This document shows positions 48,901 through 57,615 of a stretch of 64,000 nucleotides of DNA, in pieces. The notes under the pieces were generated by a model, which ran no database searches, had not been told where the DNA came from, and saw only the letters and a program-made list of their open reading frames with translations. Source of the DNA: an uncultured Oscillospiraceae bacterium (GTDB taxonomy: Bacteria > Bacillota > Clostridia > Oscillospirales > Oscillospiraceae); the NCBI GenBank assembly GCA_934591815.1, contig CAKTPV010000010.1:1-64000 (forward strand). Reading direction: 5' to 3'. The position numbers were made by a program, and so were the translations under genes. The number at the start of each line of letters is the position of its first letter. Positions within the stretch are counted from its first letter, which is position 1.

Positions 48901-50694
48901 ATGGGACTGATGCAGCAGGCCTATGACACCTACTGTGCCATGGCGCCGCAATACGCCGACATCTACGGCAAGGCGAAGGAGCCGCTGGTTCCTGTTTCGC
49001 ACCAAATCGTAAACGCAGAGCTGGAGCTCACTCTGGACGCGGACGGTCATCTGCTGGACGCCCGTTCCGTCGAGGCGGAGCAGGCCGCCACGATCATCCC
49101 TGTGACGGAGAGCTCCTCGGGGCGAACCGGCAAAGCCCCCGGCGCACACCCGCTATGCGACCAGATTCAGTTTCTCTCCCCGCTGTATCCCGCCAAATAC
49201 GAAAGCTACCTGACACAGCTGCACCGCTGGGAGCTATCACCCTACGGCCACCCCAAGCTCTCCGCCATCGCCCGCTATGTGGAAAAGGGAACAATCGCAA
49301 CGGATATGGCTCAGCGCGGCCTGATCGCACTGGATGAAAAAGGCTTTCCTGTCAAGGAAAAGCAGATCGTCCGCTGGCGTGTAGAGACAGGTGGGGAAAA
49401 TGAGACGCCCGCCTGCTGGCAGGATCAGAGCCTCTTCCAAGCCTTCATCGACTACTATGCATCCACGAAATCTGAGAAGCCCGCGTTTTGCATGGTTACC
49501 GGTAAAAACGCCCCGCCAGCCAGCCAGCACCCCAAGAAGATCATCAACCTGTGCGCCAACGCCAAGCTGATCTCCGCCAACGACACCAGCGGCTTTACCT
49601 ATCGGGGCCGCTTCACAGACGATTCGCAGGCTGCAACTATGAGCTACGAGGCATCGCAGAAGATCCACAGCGCGCTGCACTGGTTGGCGGCGACCCAAGG
49701 CGTCTTCATCGGCGGGCGCACCTTCCTGTGCTGGAATCCGCAGGGCATTGAGATCCCCAAACCGCAGGCCGCCTTCCTGCGGCGGGGAGCCGCCAAGCAG
49801 ATAAAATACTCCGACTATCGAAAGGCGTTGTCGGAAACTCTCCGGGGCTGGCAGGAGACGATCCCGCGGGACGCCGGCGCCGTAGTGGCCGCCTTTGACG
49901 CCGCCACATCCGGACGTCTTTCCCTCACCTATTACAGCGAGCTTCCGGTCTCCGATCTTCTGGAACGCCTGCACAACTGGGATGCACTTTGCTGCTGGGA
50001 GCATTCCTCCTTCGGCATACAGTCGCCCTCGCTTTCGCAGATCGCGGACTGCGCCTTCGGCACGGTGCGCGTCTCCGACAAGCAGACAAAGCTGGAAACG
50101 GACGAGCGCGTCATGCGCCAGCAGGTACAGCGGCTGCTCTCCTGCCGGGTGGATCAGGGCAAAATGCCGGCGGATATCGCCCGCGCTGCGGCGGCCAAGG
50201 CGTCCAACCTGCAGATCATGGACGCCGCCCTGCGGGAAACGGTATTGTTCACCGCCTGCGCGGTGCTTCGGAAATACAAATATGATTGGTACAAGGAGGA
50301 ATGGGGCATGGCACTGGAACCGCAGAAGAAGGATGTCAGCTATCAGTATGGACGGCTTTTGGCCGTGTTTGAAAAACTTGAGCGAGACACCTATGAGCCC
50401 AATGAGCAGCGGGAGCCCAACGCGATCCGGATGCAGTCCGTGTTCGCAAAGCGTCCGCTCTACGCCAGCCGGATCATCTGGGAGCAGTTGAAAAAGGCGT
50501 ACTACCCCAAACTCAAGCCCGGCGCCAGAGTGACCTTTGAGCGCACGATCGAGCAGATCATCCAGGAAATCTCCGCCTTCCCGCAGGCGGAACAGGAGGA
50601 GTCCCTGAAGGACACCTATCTCTTTGGGTACTATCTGCAGCGCAGTGCGCTGTACACATCCGGCAAGACCGAAAACAGTCAGGAGGAAGAATAA
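48901..50694 (+). CDS. cas8c: Cas8c (Csd1), large Cascade subunit
   Basis: 597 residues of the Csd1 family, which recognises the PAM in type I-C Cascade. Family features include the mid-protein AKLISANDTSGFTYRGRF and the C-terminal helical bundle with YQYGRLLAVFEKLE. ATG 48901 abuts the cas5c stop. A strong internal start at 50308 yields Cas11c from the same gene. Confidence 0.95.
   Translation: MGLMQQAYDTYCAMAPQYADIYGKAKEPLVPVSHQIVNAELELTLDADGHLLDARSVEAEQAATIIPVTESSSGRTGKAPGAHPLCDQIQFLSPLYPAKYESYLTQLHRWELSPYGHPKLSAIARYVEKGTIATDMAQRGLIALDEKGFPVKEKQIVRWRVETGGENETPACWQDQSLFQAFIDYYASTKSEKPAFCMVTGKNAPPASQHPKKIINLCANAKLISANDTSGFTYRGRFTDDSQAATMSYEASQKIHSALHWLAATQGVFIGGRTFLCWNPQGIEIPKPQAAFLRRGAAKQIKYSDYRKALSETLRGWQETIPRDAGAVVAAFDAATSGRLSLTYYSELPVSDLLERLHNWDALCCWEHSSFGIQSPSLSQIADCAFGTVRVSDKQTKLETDERVMRQQVQRLLSCRVDQGKMPADIARAAAAKASNLQIMDAALRETVLFTACAVLRKYKYDWYKEEWGMALEPQKKDVSYQYGRLLAVFEKLERDTYEPNEQREPNAIRMQSVFAKRPLYASRIIWEQLKKAYYPKLKPGARVTFERTIEQIIQEISAFPQAEQEESLKDTYLFGYYLQRSALYTSGKTENSQEEE
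50308..50694 (+). CDS. cas11c: Cas11c small subunit, internal start within cas8c
   Basis: AAGGAGG (50293-50299) lies 8 bases before the in-frame ATG 50308 inside cas8c. This would make a 128-residue helical protein beginning MALEPQKKDVSYQYG. Type I-C systems are known to produce Cas11c by internal initiation in the 3' part of cas8c, and the size agrees. This is the best ribosome binding site in that part of the gene. Confidence 0.82.
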   Translation: MALEPQKKDVSYQYGRLLAVFEKLERDTYEPNEQREPNAIRMQSVFAKRPLYASRIIWEQLKKAYYPKLKPGARVTFERTIEQIIQEISAFPQAEQEESLKDTYLFGYYLQRSALYTSGKTENSQEEE

Positions 50695-51543
50695 ATGAGC
50701 AGCTTGCAAAACAAGATCGATTTTGTGGCACTGGTCTCCGTGGCCCGCGCCAACAGCAACGGCGACCCTCTGAACGGCAATCGCCCCCGCACCGACCTGA
50801 ACGGCTTTGGTGAGATCTCCGACGTGTGCATCAAGCGCAAGATCCGCAATCGAATGCAGGATCTGGGCAAGCCCATCTTCGTTCAGTCAGAGGATCGGTG
50901 CAGCGACGGCTGCGGCAGCCTCAGCGAGCGGGCCTCCGCCGCTATGAAGGGCATCAAGGATCGGGAGGAATATGCCCGGCACGCCTGCGAGACATGGCTG
51001 GACGTGCGTACCTTCGGGCAGGTCTTTGCCTTCAAGGATGCCAAGGGCTTCTCCTGCGGTGTGCGCGGGCCGGTCTCCGTGCATCAGGCGTCCAGCCTGT
51101 CCCCTGTGGAGATCGAGTCCCTCCAGATCACCAAGAGCGTGAATGGTGAGAAGAAGGAAAAGGGTGAGAACCGCGCCTCCGACACCATGGGCATGAAGCA
51201 CTTTGTCCGCTTCGGCCTGTACGAGATCAAGGGCTCCATCAATGTCCAGCTGGCGGAAAAGACCGGCTTCTCCGAGGAGGACGCCGACACGGTCAAGGAA
51301 TGTCTGCGCACCCTCTTTGTGAACGATGCCTCCTCCGCACGGCCCGACGGCTCCATGGAGGTGGTGAAGCTGTTCTGGTGGCGCCACAGCTGCAAGGACG
51401 GACAGTACTCCTCCGCAAAGGTCCACCGCTCCGTCAAGGTCGCGCTGCGGGACGCGGGTACCATCCCCACCTCCGCAGACGACTATGTGATTTCGCTGGA
51501 GGCGCTGCCGGGTCTGGAGCCGGAGGTGATCGATGGCGTATAA
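50695..51543 (+). CDS. cas7c: Cas7c (Csd2), Cascade backbone subunit
   Basis: 282 residues of the Csd2/Csh2 RAMP family that coats the crRNA spacer. The start FVALVSVARANSNGDPLNGNRPR is typical (ANSNGDP motif), as are GPVSVHQASSLSP and the late KLFWWRHSCKDG region. ATG 50695 follows the cas8c TAA directly, and AGGAGGAAG is the ribosome binding site. Its end overlaps the start of cas4 by 11 bp. Confidence 0.96.
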   Translation: MSSLQNKIDFVALVSVARANSNGDPLNGNRPRTDLNGFGEISDVCIKRKIRNRMQDLGKPIFVQSEDRCSDGCGSLSERASAAMKGIKDREEYARHACETWLDVRTFGQVFAFKDAKGFSCGVRGPVSVHQASSLSPVEIESLQITKSVNGEKKEKGENRASDTMGMKHFVRFGLYEIKGSINVQLAEKTGFSEEDADTVKECLRTLFVNDASSARPDGSMEVVKLFWWRHSCKDGQYSSAKVHRSVKVALRDAGTIPTSADDYVISLEALPGLEPEVIDGV

Positions 51544-52195
51544 TGAGGAGGACTTCCTACAGCTCTCCGGCTTACAGCATTTCCGGTTTTGCAGGCGGCG
51601 GTGGGCGCTGATCCACATCGAGCACCAGTGGGCGGAAAACTACCGCACCATTGACGGCGCGATCCTCCACGAAAACGCCCACGACACGGACCTTCAGGAG
51701 CGGCGGGGCGACCGCTTTATTACGCGCGGCGTCAGCGTCTATTCCGCGGAGCTGGGTGTATCCGGACAGTGCGACGTACTGGAATACCACCGTGGCTCCG
51801 TCGGGATCCCCCTCTCCGGGAAAGAGGGACTGTGGCAGCCGTACCCGGTGGAGTACAAGCGGGGCCGCCCCCGCGAGGACACTGGCGACAACCTGCAACT
51901 ATGCGCGCAGGCCATGTGCCTGGAGTCCATGCTCTGCTGCGACATCCCTGAGGGCGCACTCTATTACGGGGAGATCCGCCGGCGAGAGAGGGTTTCCTTC
52001 ACCCCGGAGCTGCGCATGGAGGTGCGGGAGCTTCTGACGGAAATGCACGAGCTGTACCGCCGGGGCTATACCCCCAAGGTCAAGCCCACCAAATCCTGCA
52101 ACGCCTGCTCCTTGAAGGAGCTGTGCCTGCCCAAGCTGATGAAAAGCAAAGCCGTCTCCGCGTATCTCCGGGCGGCCATGGAGGAATCACCATGA
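51533..52195 (+). CDS. cas4: Cas4 spacer-acquisition nuclease
   Basis: 220 residues of the PD-(D/E)XK family with an iron-sulfur cluster. The first cluster cysteine is in FRFCRRRW near residue 17; the other three lie in CNACSLKELC near the C-terminus. The nuclease core is seen as GQCDVLEYH and PVEYKRGRP. Cas4 trims pre-spacers and selects the PAM end. It overlaps cas7c and shares ATGA with cas1. Confidence 0.95.
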   Translation: MAYNEEDFLQLSGLQHFRFCRRRWALIHIEHQWAENYRTIDGAILHENAHDTDLQERRGDRFITRGVSVYSAELGVSGQCDVLEYHRGSVGIPLSGKEGLWQPYPVEYKRGRPREDTGDNLQLCAQAMCLESMLCCDIPEGALYYGEIRRRERVSFTPELRMEVRELLTEMHELYRRGYTPKVKPTKSCNACSLKELCLPKLMKSKAVSAYLRAAMEESP

Positions 52196-53223
52196 AGCAG
52201 CTTCTCAACACGCTATTTGTCACCTCCGAGGACATTTACCTCTCGCTGGAGGGGGAAAATGTGCTGGCAAACCGAGACAAGACCGTCGTTGCCCGCTACC
52301 CGCTGCACACGCTGCAAGCCATCGTCAGCTTCTCCTACGCCGGTGCCTCCCCTGCGCTGATGGGCAAATGTGCGGAGGCCGGGATCGGTCTGGCCTTCTG
52401 CTCCCCGCACGGACGTTTCCTTGCCCGCACCTGCGGCGAGAGCAGCGGCAACGTACTGCTCCGCCGTGAGCAGTACCGTATCGCTGACGACCCCGCTCGC
52501 AGCTGTGAGATAGCCCGCACCATGATCTTCGGCAAGCTGAGCAACGGTGCCGCCAGCATCCAGCGCACCCTGCGGGATCACGCGCCCCGCGTGGCGGACT
52601 GCGGATTGGAAAAAGCCGCTGCCAACCTCCGGGCTATGCTGCCACAGGTGCTGGCTGCCGCTGACTTGGACTCCCTGCGGGGAATAGAGGGCGCTGCTGC
52701 CACCGCGTATTTCGACGTCCTCGATCATATGCTCCTGAGCCGGAAGGAGGCATTCTTCTTCCACGGACGAAGCCGTCGGCCGCCGCTGGATCGGGTAAAC
52801 GCCATGCTGTCCTTTGCCTACAGTCTGCTGGCACACGACTGTGCCAGCGCCTTGGAAAGCGTCGGATTGGACAGCTATGTAGGCTTCCTCCACCGCGACC
52901 GGCCGGGACGGCAGTCGTTGGCGCTGGATCTGATGGAGGAGCTGCGACCCTGCATGGCAGACCGCTTCGTGCTGACCCTCGTGAACAATCGAATGCTGCG
53001 CCCGGAGGACTTTCAGATGCAGGACAGTGGCGCGGTGCTGCTGTCCGATGACGGCCGCCGGAAATTCCTGAAGACCTGGCAGGAGCGGAAGCGGGACACG
53101 CTGACCCACCCCTATCTGGGGGAAAAGCTGAGTTGGGGTATGATCCCCTATGCGCAGGCGCTACTGCTGGCTCGCTGCCTCCGCAGCGACTTGGACGGCT
53201 ATCCGCCGTTTTTATGGAAGTGA
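52192..53223 (+). CDS. cas1: Cas1 spacer integrase
   Basis: 343 residues of the I-C branch of Cas1. The metal site is seen in LRGIEGAAATAYFDVLDHM (glutamate), VGFLHRDRPGRQSLALDLMEELRP (histidine and following aspartate/glutamate). ATG 52192 overlaps the cas4 stop. Together with cas2 4 bp downstream and cas4 upstream it forms the adaptation module. Confidence 0.96.
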   Translation: MKQLLNTLFVTSEDIYLSLEGENVLANRDKTVVARYPLHTLQAIVSFSYAGASPALMGKCAEAGIGLAFCSPHGRFLARTCGESSGNVLLRREQYRIADDPARSCEIARTMIFGKLSNGAASIQRTLRDHAPRVADCGLEKAAANLRAMLPQVLAAADLDSLRGIEGAAATAYFDVLDHMLLSRKEAFFFHGRSRRPPLDRVNAMLSFAYSLLAHDCASALESVGLDSYVGFLHRDRPGRQSLALDLMEELRPCMADRFVLTLVNNRMLRPEDFQMQDSGAVLLSDDGRRKFLKTWQERKRDTLTHPYLGEKLSWGMIPYAQALLLARCLRSDLDGYPPFLWK

Positions 53224-53227
53224 TGCT

Positions 53228-53518
53228 ATGCTGGTGCTGATCACATACGATGTAAACACCGAGGACGCCGCCGGGCGCAAGCGCCTGCGGCAGATCGCTA
53301 AAAAGTGCGTGGACTACGGACAGCGGGTGCAAAATTCCGTGTTTGAGTGCCTGCTGGACGCAGGGCAGTGCCGCCGCCTGCAGGCGCAGCTCCTGTCCAT
53401 CATGGATTCTGAGAAAGACAGTCTGCGCTTTTACTATCTATGGAAGCAATATGAGAAAAAAGTGGAGCATTTCGGTACGAAGAGCACCTATCTGCCGGAG
53501 GATCCCCTGATCCTCTGA
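53228..53518 (+). CDS. cas2: Cas2 adaptation protein
   Basis: 96 residues with the ferredoxin-like Cas2 fold: MLVLITYDVNTED (strand 1 with the conserved aspartate), then GQRVQNSVFEC. The C-terminus ends VEHFGTKSTYLPEDPLIL. It bridges Cas1 dimers during spacer integration. The start ATG 53228 is 4 bp after cas1. Confidence 0.97.
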   Translation: MLVLITYDVNTEDAAGRKRLRQIAKKCVDYGQRVQNSVFECLLDAGQCRRLQAQLLSIMDSEKDSLRFYYLWKQYEKKVEHFGTKSTYLPEDPLIL

Positions 53519-53750
53519 CACACGCCGCCCGGCGTAGCAGTGGTACGGCGCACGGGTATCCGGGACGCGCCTTCCCGCCCCCCGCGAAGTCCAAGTGACC
53601 AGAGATTTCCGGGAGGTTCGCAAGGCTTTTCCCGAGAAAACGCTGGTCTTTCTCCGGGTTTCTCAGGCAACCACCCCGTATTTTTCCCAAAAAACGCAAA
53701 AGTTCTACTTGTTTGTCAAAGATCCGCAGGTAAAACTGTGCATCTTTGCT
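53519..53750 (+). promoter_or_regulatory. CRISPR leader
   Basis: 232 bp between cas2 and the first repeat, with A/T tracts in its last 110 bp. Its place next to the first intact repeat and the orientation of the array make this the leader end where new spacers enter. Confidence 0.75.
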
Positions 53751-54659
53751 GTCGCCCCCCTCGCGGGGGGCGTGGATTGAAATTGCCATGGCGAGCTGAT
53801 GATGTCGCGAAGAACGCCGTCGCCCCCCTCGCGGGGGGCGTGGATTGAAATACTAAGATACCGCTGACTGTGGGCGAGGCCTTTGTCGCCCCCCTCGCGG
53901 GGGGCGTGGATTGAAATTGTTTCACCGTCGACGTGTTGCCTAACGCCTACGGTCGCCCCCCTCGCGGGGGGCGTGGATTGAAATGTTGGATACGTAAAGC
54001 GCGGGAGCACCAGCCGGATCGTCGCCCCCCTCGCGGGGGGCGTGGATTGAAATCGTCATATCCTGCATGGTACGGAAATTGACATGGGTCGCCCCCCTCG
54101 CGGGGGGCGTGGATTGAAATTCCACAGACCGCGCCGAGCAGGCGAAGTGTGATGTCGCCCCCCTCGCGGGGGGCGTGGATTGAAATGACCTATATTATAG
54201 CAGATACGGCTACCTGCCTAAGTCGCCCCCCTCGCGGGGGGCGTGGATTGAAATCGGAAAAGTATTTACCATAAAGGTTGCCGGTCAGTGGTCGCCCCCC
54301 TCGCGGGGGGCGTGGATTGAAATTCCATCAACGAGGTCTTGCGGGCGGCGGGTCTGCGTCGCCCCCCTCGCGGGGGGCGTGGATTGAAATGCCTGTTCCA
54401 TCGCCTCCGTGATCGCCATGGCGGGTCGCCCCCCTCGCGGGGGGCGTGGATTGAAATTGTCCGTTTGCTTGATACGAACGGAGACGGCGAGGTCGCCCCC
54501 CTCGCGGGGGGCGTGGATTGAAATACCATATTGCCTATTTCCCGCTGGATCTGCTCGGAGTCGCCCCCCTCGCGGGGGGCGTGGATTGAAATCCAAATGG
54601 TCCGGAAGAAGACCTTCACGCATAGGGTCGCCCCCCTCGCGGGGGGCGTGGATTGAAAT
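53751..54659 (+). CRISPR. Type I-C CRISPR array, 14 complete repeats
   Basis: Repeats are 33 bp and identical by eye. They begin GTCGCCCCCC, contain the palindrome CCCCCC-TCGC-GGGGGG and end GTGGATTGAAAT, the standard I-C form. Starts: 53751, 53819, 53885, 53952, 54021, 54088, 54154, 54222, 54291, 54358, 54425, 54492, 54560 and 54627. The 13 spacers between them are 33-36 bp and all different. A fourteenth spacer (54660-54692) is followed by only the first 8 bases of a repeat (54693-54700), where the array is cut off. I saw no spacer match elsewhere in the window. Confidence 0.98.
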
Positions 54660-54692
54660 AGCCGCCCACACAGCTCCGCGCCGGTCACGGCC

Positions 54693-55380
54693 GTCGCCCC
54701 TTCGCCCAGTTTGCCCGCCGGGAGCGCCATCATGCCGTCCGGAGAAGTCCAGTTTCGTGCCGTCCGTGGTGATGTACCCAGTCTCGTTCCAGCTGTACGT
54801 CTTGCCGAAAAATTCCTTTGCGGATTTTACATGATCTTTTTTCTCCGCCTCCGAGTAAGCTTTCAGTGAGAACAGTGCTCCCTCGCCCAGTTTGCCCGCC
54901 GGTCTCTCTCTGTGGCCGAAATGCCGCAGCATCCCCTCCGGTAACACGTCAGGGAAATATCGATTGACATATGTGAGCAAATCGGCTATACTGATAGTGG
55001 AACCGGTTAGAGGAGCGGATTCGTCCGTGAACTTTGGCAGCGATGCAGCCGGTTCTTTTTTTGCGTTTATCGCATACAAAACATCCACGGACATGACCTC
55101 GTTGGAGGCACGATTTACAACGACCTGTACGATGTACGGCTCGTTGTTTTTGTTTTTGGCGACGCCCATCAGCACATACGTTGCGTCTACGGTGTCCGGT
55201 TTTCCTTGGAGAACTTGGCAAACAGGTCTGCGTCGTCCAGCATATCACCGGCGAAGTCCGCCGCAAGCTCGTCCATCACCTCGTCACGCGTCAGCGTCAC
55301 GCCCTCCTGCTCCGCCGCCTCCCTGTACTTCTCCACGATCTCCGCCTCTGTGTCCGCGCCGTTTTCCTGCATCTTATCTA
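54693..55380 (-). pseudogene. Fragments of a phage/conjugative-element polyvalent protein gene
   Basis: Minus-strand reading gives MVTFIDKMQENGAD, then EKYREAAEQEGVTLT with a MDELAADFAGDML segment. A frame break follows near 55190, then TYVLMGVAKNKNNEPYIVQV and GYITTDGTKLDFSGRH. These segments resemble the chained domains of large polyvalent proteins carried by phages and conjugative elements. Frameshifts and a missing start and end show decay. TCGCCCAGTTTGCCCGCCGG occurs twice (54702-54721 and 54883-54902). The cut CRISPR repeat joins this debris directly. Confidence 0.55.
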
Positions 55381-55490
55381 TGAACGTGACCATCTGTTCC
55401 CGCAAAGCCGCCGAGGAACTGCTGCGTACCGATACGCTCTCCCGCACGGCGGCATCTCCGTCTTTGCCGACTACCGCTATTACCCTACTG
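55379..55490 (+). pseudogene. Internally deleted copy of the phosphatase gene at 60054
   Basis: 55381-55455 repeats the first ~75 bases of the 60054 gene almost perfectly (MNVTICSRKAAEELLRTDTL). 55455-55490 repeats bases near 60417-60452 (GISVFADYRYYP). About 290 bp in between are missing; the junction has a CGGC overlap in both sources. Confidence 0.75.
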
Positions 55491-55880
55491 TGATGCTGGT
55501 CAAGCCGCTGCAGCGCCAAAATGCCTTTTCGCCAATACTTGTAATGCTGTCGGGCAGTGTTATGCTATCCAAAAACTCACATCGGGAAAATGCCCCTCTT
55601 TCAATCCTCGTCACGCCCTCCGGGATCGTAATGCTGCTCAAGCTTCTGCAATCCGCAAAAGCCTGCCGCTCGATACTCAACCAGGCTGGCTGGAAGTACA
55701 ACATTTGTTAATTCATAGCAGCAAGCAAATGCTAATTTCCCAACACTTGTTACTCCCTCGGGGATGACAACATCCGTAAGGTTCATACAGCAGTGGAATG
55801 TATACTCTTCAATGCGGGTCACTCCCGCAGGGATCGTGATGCTGGTCAGACGGTATACCGCTTCATTCTACGCGACGGGC
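55480..55880 (-). pseudogene. Decayed BspA-type leucine-rich repeat gene
   Basis: Minus-strand frames contain four LRR_5 units, for example LTSITIPAGVTRIEEYTF, LTDVVIPEGVTSVGKLAF and LSSITIPEGVTRIERGAF. There is one frameshift near 55685 and an in-frame stop near 55855. BspA repeats occur in surface proteins of gut bacteria. No start or secretion signal remains. Confidence 0.7.
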
Positions 55881-55908
55881 TTGTCCTCCACGGCGCGTTC
55901 CTGAAGCA

Positions 55909-57312
55909 TCAGGAACATCGCCGTCGCTCCGCCTCCTCCAGCTTGCGCATGATCTTCTGGCGCATCGCCTCCTCCGGATCCTCCGGCGGGGAATTCTCGA
56001 CCTCCGCCGCGTCATACCTTGAAGCCGCCTCGCAGGTCACCGCAGGGTTTCTCTTTACAGCGGTACCGCGGATAGCCTGAATATCGGAATAGAGCAGGGT
56101 CTTCTTCATGACCAGCGCCTCTGTGATCTCTTTCAGAAACGCCTCGTTTTGAGCAAGGAGCGCCCTTGCCTTGCCGTAGTACCGCTCCAGCTCCGCCTGT
56201 ATCGCCGCCTCGCTGCGGGCATTCAGGCTTTCGGACATATTGCTGGAGGAATCGCTTTCGACATTCAGCAGGGAGAATCCCAGCGCACCCTCCTTGGCTG
56301 CCGCCTCACGGATACAGTTGACCGCACGGGCGATATCGTCGCTGCATCCCTCCGCGACCTGCCCCGCATACCGCATCTCCACGGCGGCCTTGCCGCCCAG
56401 GGCGATGATGGCGCTTTGTGAATCGGAGACACCTTTGCAGCAGTGGATAAAGCCGCCGCACCGGTTTTCGTCGGAGGGAAGCAGGGAGGCAAAGCCGACG
56501 CTGCCGGGGCACAGCGCTTCGCATACCACCAGATGCCCCGCCTCGTGAAGCGCCACCTTTTCGATAACTTCATCCGAAACGCGAGGCATATCCTCTTGTG
56601 CGCCATATTGCTGCTTCAGCACCACACTCACCATGTCCTCCATGTCGATGCCGGTCTTGCGGACAAAGGCCGCACGAACCGCCGCTTCATTCAAAATAGT
56701 CTCCAGCTCGGCGCAGGAATTATAGCGCATCATCCTTGTCAGGTCTTCCATGTTGACACTGTCCGAAACCCGTTTCGTTTTCAGATAGTGGGTGATGATC
56801 TCCTCCGCGTCGGACGCCGTGGGCGCTTGAAGTCCGATTTTTCGGTCAAACCGTCCGGAACGCCGCAGCGAGCTCGGCAGCTTGCGGATATCGTTTGCCG
56901 TGGCGATCACGAACACAGCGGCGTCCTTCACGTCGTCGATCCCGGCCTGCACAGCAACGTATTCCGGCGCGTCACAGCGGGAGGTGTCCTCATTGGCGAA
57001 TTTGTCCATGTCGTCTAAAAGGACGATGGACGGCGCTTCCGCCTTGGCCTTGGCAAAGGCCCGCGTGATACTGTCGACAAAGGCGTCGCCGCCCTTGTCG
57101 CGGCGTACTGTGATGGTGTGCAGCCCGCTCTCCTCCATAAAGCACCTCGCCAGAAGGGTCTTGCCCAAGCCCGGATCGCCATACAGCAGCAGTCCCCTGG
57201 GCAAATGCGCGCCCATCTGCTCGTAAACCGTCTGATCACGGAGCATATCGCAGAGCTGCAGCAGCTCGTGCTTGGCATTTTTGTATCCGATGACCTTGTC
57301 AAATGCACTCAT
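55909..57312 (-). CDS. Soluble FtsH-like AAA+ ATPase with M41-type protease domain
   Basis: 467 residues. The AAA+ module has Walker A GDPGLGKT (45-52), Walker B VLLDDMD (97-103) and the second region of homology RSGRFDR (152-158). The C-terminal half is an FtsH-type zinc protease: HEAGH (256-260) and the third-ligand region GCSDDIARAVN. Unlike FtsH there is no N-terminal membrane helix, so it should be a cytosolic ATP-dependent protease. ATG 57312 follows AAGGAG. It stands divergent from a Sel1-repeat gene with a mirrored promoter and lies in the defence island. Its target is unknown. Confidence 0.85.
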   Translation of the reverse strand: MSAFDKVIGYKNAKHELLQLCDMLRDQTVYEQMGAHLPRGLLLYGDPGLGKTLLARCFMEESGLHTITVRRDKGGDAFVDSITRAFAKAKAEAPSIVLLDDMDKFANEDTSRCDAPEYVAVQAGIDDVKDAAVFVIATANDIRKLPSSLRRSGRFDRKIGLQAPTASDAEEIITHYLKTKRVSDSVNMEDLTRMMRYNSCAELETILNEAAVRAAFVRKTGIDMEDMVSVVLKQQYGAQEDMPRVSDEVIEKVALHEAGHLVVCEALCPGSVGFASLLPSDENRCGGFIHCCKGVSDSQSAIIALGGKAAVEMRYAGQVAEGCSDDIARAVNCIREAAAKEGALGFSLLNVESDSSSNMSESLNARSEAAIQAELERYYGKARALLAQNEAFLKEITEALVMKKTLLYSDIQAIRGTAVKRNPAVTCEAASRYDAAEVENSPPEDPEEAMRQKIMRKLEEAERRRCS

Positions 57313-57330
57313 GGTTATTTCTCCTTTTCG

Positions 57331-57378
57331 ATTTTGCCGCCAGTATAGCACCTTTTTAATTAAGACCTTATTTATATA
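57331..57378 (-). promoter_or_regulatory. Promoter of the AAA+ protease gene (mirror copy A)
   Basis: Minus strand: AGGTCTTA (57361-57368), six bases, AAGGTGC, TATACT, then GG-CGGCAAA. The same elements at identical spacing occur in copy B on the plus strand. Confidence 0.75.
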
Positions 57379-57556
57379 AGCCAAAAGGCGGGTTTTGGCA
57401 AAATTTCGTATTGGTGCACAATTTCCGTCGCATCGACACGCGCTTTTTGTGGCATATCGACGGTAAAGTGCAGAAGTTCTTGCCGTTTTTTCGCGCGAAA
57501 AAGAGTGACATAGGCCGATTTTCGTGTCAAACGCGCTCTGAATCATATAAATATTT

Positions 57557-57592
57557 AGGTCTTATGAAAAAAGGTGCTACACTGACCGCAAA
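57557..57592 (+). promoter_or_regulatory. Promoter of the Sel1-repeat gene (mirror copy B)
   Basis: AGGTCTTA (57557-57564), six bases, AAGGTGC, TACACT, then GA-CCGCAAA. Conservation extends through the spacer and past the -10, beyond what RNA polymerase needs, so a shared regulator is likely. The 180 bp between the two copies holds no gene. Confidence 0.75.
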
Positions 57593-57615
57593 TCAAATTG
57601 CAGGAGGAAATGACC

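Noticed and set aside
53784..54692. Self-targeting spacers
   Set aside because: By eye I found no match of any spacer to sequence outside the array in this window. A database search is needed to name targets.
54266..54733. Open frames running through the CRISPR array with repeated proline/arginine-rich units
   Set aside because: They translate the 33-bp repeats and spacers and are not genes.
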